NCBI GenBank assembly: GCA_902464275.1 | Contig: CABQIK010000005.1 | Span: 22,389 to 86,388, forward strand | Direction: 5' to 3' | Origin: an uncultured Alphaproteobacteria bacterium | GTDB lineage: Bacteria; Pseudomonadota; Alphaproteobacteria; RF32; CAG-239 | Length of the DNA stretch: 64,000 nucleotides | In this document: piece after piece, positions 62,901 through 64,000 of the stretch | How the letters are laid out: each line of letters begins with the position of its first letter | How positions within the stretch are numbered: the stretch's first letter is position 1 | Translations under genes and position numbers: made by a program | The notes under the pieces: model-generated | Database searches by the model: none | Seen by the model: only the letters and a program-made list of their open reading frames with translations | Told to the model about the DNA's origin: nothing

Positions 62901-64000
62901 CATTACCTGACCATGCGGAATGGGTGACAGAGCCCTGTTCGGCTTGCGGTGTCAGCACCACAATTACCACTGGGTGGAAGTGTAAAAACGGCTACCATAA
63001 GAGTGGCAATATCTGCGTATGCGATGATACCTGTAACGACACCTTTACCGGTACCAAGCCGACCCATGCTGATTACGTTTACTCATCATGTAGTGCTTGC
63101 GGTGTAAGTTATTCTATTATCACTGACTATGAGTGCCATGACGGCTATGAAGGCGATGATTGCCACTGCGCAACTACCTGTATTGACCAGATAACCACCA
63201 AGCCTACCCACTCAGATTTTGATACTACCAGATGTAATGCCTGCGGTGATATATCATATATCAAAACCGGCTTTACCTGTCACAAAGGCTATACCGGCAC
63301 AGATTGCCACTGCGCAACCACCTGTACTGATAAGGTAACATCTAAACCGGCGCACTCAACTTATGATGAAGAAGATTGTACCGCCTGCGATGAAACCACT
63401 ACCATTAAAACCGGTTGGACATGTGAAGATGACTATAAAGAACAATCCGGTACTTGTGTATGCAAAACCACCTGTACCGACCAAATAACCACCAAGCCGA
63501 CCAACTCAGGTTGGGTTTATGGGGATTGTTCAGCTTGCGGCGTCAGCAGCACCATTAAAACCGGCTTTAAATGTTATAACGGTTATACCGGTCCGGATTG
63601 CCACTGCGCAACTACATGTACCGACTTAATCAGCAGCAAACCGGCACACTCAACTTATGATGAAACAGATTGTACGGCTTGCGGTGTAACCACCAAGATT
63701 AAAACTGATTGGAAATGCGACAGTGGATATGTTAAAGTCGGCACAATCTGTGAACCTGCTTATGCAAGCTGCGAGGCGGCAGGTTACCTGAGCTCGCCTA
63801 AACAGCATGCAATTTGCGATACGGTTGGCATTTATTTAACCAACGGCAACCCTGAAACCTGCTACAAAAATTGCGTATGCGAGAGCGGCTATACCGGTGA
63901 CCCGTGTGTATGCGCCAAAACCTGTACCGATAAAGTTACCACAAAGCCGCATAATGCACATTATGTATACGAAAATTGCGTTGCATGTGGCATAACTTAT
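59933..64000 (+). CDS. Giant secreted Cys-rich repeat protein (partial, C-terminus beyond window)
   Basis: At least 1356 codons with no stop, read through by eye in frame from ATG 59933 to the last base. A signal peptide ends near ANA-E (about 25). After about 130 residues the protein becomes a chain of Cys-rich repeats, many with an exact period of 51 residues and six cysteines: C-x-C-x3-C, then D-x-(F/Y)-T-G, P-x-H, C-x2-C-G and (W/F)-x-C. Two other module types are mixed in (DCSxxxLxxCPDNAxC and SCEAAGYL). Disulfide knots outside the cell are likely. I do not recognise the family; an adhesin or shield is possible. The preceding AAGGGTGTTAAA gives a fair ribosome site. Confidence 0.85.
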   Translation, partial: MNRICYKILMCLVAVFVIGITGANAELQCVAQPSCSLLGYSTESVADCVSYIHCPFDKSYKKCVAIDNLSGKCTGYTLASCPPHAKCEPCGSYKIATCKTGYTQKGDACVCATTCQDRLTQKDIPLNAGPIKQSCDACGAVSDIVTGWACNTGYVEINGACKQAFSGCEAAGYLSDELANATCDEKIVYTSDGSALRCYTDCACNDGFVKKDNECVEFIDCSDYTLKTCPDNAICSACTDNDGNTTHKFEKCDNGYKEQSGICVCEKVCSDTFTGTIPANGTAVKEPCTACGVTTDIVTDFACNGGYVKKDGNCIPEVDCSSYPLSSCPDNATCAKCTDNDGNTSYRFDKCNNGYTKSGDICVCEKVCEDLFTGAVPANAALKTEICTACGISTTIKTGYTCNNGYSDENGECVCSVVCKDTYTKPIPAHGKAKTERCTACGVTTDIVTDFVCDNEYAKKGDTCVCEKVCDDTFTGRIPENATAKTEPCTACGETSEIVTGFSCNNGYTKSGDICVCEKVCSDTFTGTIPEHGIAVTQPCEACGVTTEIVTNWTCEGSYTKEDDKCVCSKVCADTFTDPIPEHGIATTAPCVACGVTTNIVTGFTCEGSYTKQNGKCVCATTCKDTYTGSLPAHAKWATSTCTACGVETTIKTGWKCEDDYTENSSKTGCQCKKTCEDLISSKPAHSTYVETDCTACGVTTKIKTDWKCDNGYMKKGETCEKIIDCSSHTLTSCPSHAVCSQCTDNDGDTTYRFEDCETNYALSGGVCVCGITCNDKISSKPANSHYTYTECDACGNKSTIIDGWDCDSAYEESPDKTSCQCRTICSDTYTGSLPTHAVWKTSDCTACGVKSTIKIGWDCDNGYEKNTGETGCVCSTTCKDTYTGSLPEHAHYEYDDCTACGVKSTIITDWNCNSGYHKSGNKCVCDVTCSDTYTGSLPEHAYYTTSACYACGEKSNIITGWECYSDYEKNSSKTACVCKTTCSDKYTGSLPDHAEWVTEPCSACGVSTTITTGWKCKNGYHKSGNICVCDDTCNDTFTGTKPTHADYVYSSCSACGVSYSIITDYECHDGYEGDDCHCATTCIDQITTKPTHSDFDTTRCNACGDISYIKTGFTCHKGYTGTDCHCATTCTDKVTSKPAHSTYDEEDCTACDETTTIKTGWTCEDDYKEQSGTCVCKTTCTDQITTKPTNSGWVYGDCSACGVSSTIKTGFKCYNGYTGPDCHCATTCTDLISSKPAHSTYDETDCTACGVTTKIKTDWKCDSGYVKVGTICEPAYASCEAAGYLSSPKQHAICDTVGIYLTNGNPETCYKNCVCESGYTGDPCVCAKTCTDKVTTKPHNAHYVYENCVACGITY
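61097..61861 (+). repeat. Exact 153-bp periodic block in the giant Cys-rich gene
   Basis: The ACG codon triplet (GCxTGxGGC) recurs at 61097, 61250, 61403, 61556 and 61709, each 153 bp apart. The same module continues to the window end with slight length changes, roughly twenty copies in all. DNA similarity between neighbours (for example GGTTACACCAAGAGCGGCGA twice) points to duplication within the gene. Confidence 0.85.

Noticed and set aside
59990..64000. CRISPR or several small genes in the repeat-rich right end
   Set aside because: One reading frame is open from 59933 to the edge with a signal peptide and regular cysteines. Smaller frames there are shadows of the repeats.

Overview
The window reads as a gene-dense chromosome segment from a diderm, LPS-making bacterium. 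It is most likely an alphaproteobacterium, possibly one of the uncultured, host- or gut-associated lineages. That placement is inferred from the gene order plsY-dprA-topA facing pyrH-frr-uppS-cdsA-rseP-bamA-lpxD-fabZ and from the style of the proteins, not from any rRNA. No rRNA, tRNA, integrase, transposase or CRISPR array was seen.

Region 1 (1-9064, minus strand) is an R64-type type IVb pilus operon. In transcription order it holds a 588-residue protein with an OmpA-like end, then PilL/TcpQ-like, PilN secretin, PilO, PilP-like, PilQ ATPase and the start of PilR, which runs off the left edge. Region 2 (9475-35385, plus strand) diverges from it across a 410-bp control region. It encodes a VirB-type type IV secretion system in the order four VirB2-like proteins, VirB3, VirB4, three VirB5-zone coiled-coil proteins and a 1352-residue exported coiled-coil protein, VirB8, a VirB7-like lipoprotein, a second VirB8, VirB9 fused to a SPOR domain, a giant VirB10 apparently split into two repeat-rich proteins, and VirB11. 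No VirB6 or VirD4 is visible. This paired machine is the most unusual part of the window.

Region 3 (35378-47466) is mixed. It has two prepilins, each preceded by the same 58/59-bp leader, a LemA-LemA-DUF2207 operon, gpsA, a small unknown gene, a secreted Cys-rich protein, mlaA-mlaC, a DegT-family aminotransferase, a Bax-inhibitor-1 membrane protein, and a zeta-toxin pair with a candidate antitoxin.

Region 4 (47516-59742) is housekeeping: topA, dprA and plsY on the minus strand, facing the envelope operon pyrH to fabZ on the plus strand. Region 5 (59933-64000) is one open reading frame of at least 1356 codons. It has a signal peptide and a run of Cys-rich repeats with a 51-residue period, and it continues past the right edge.

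How the parts fit: the pilus and secretion operons share a divergent control region and both span the envelope, so they may be deployed together for surface attachment and delivery or transfer. The prepilins, Cys-rich exported proteins and SPOR and OmpA-like anchors also point to heavy investment in the cell surface. Functions come from motifs and gene order read by eye; no database search was run.
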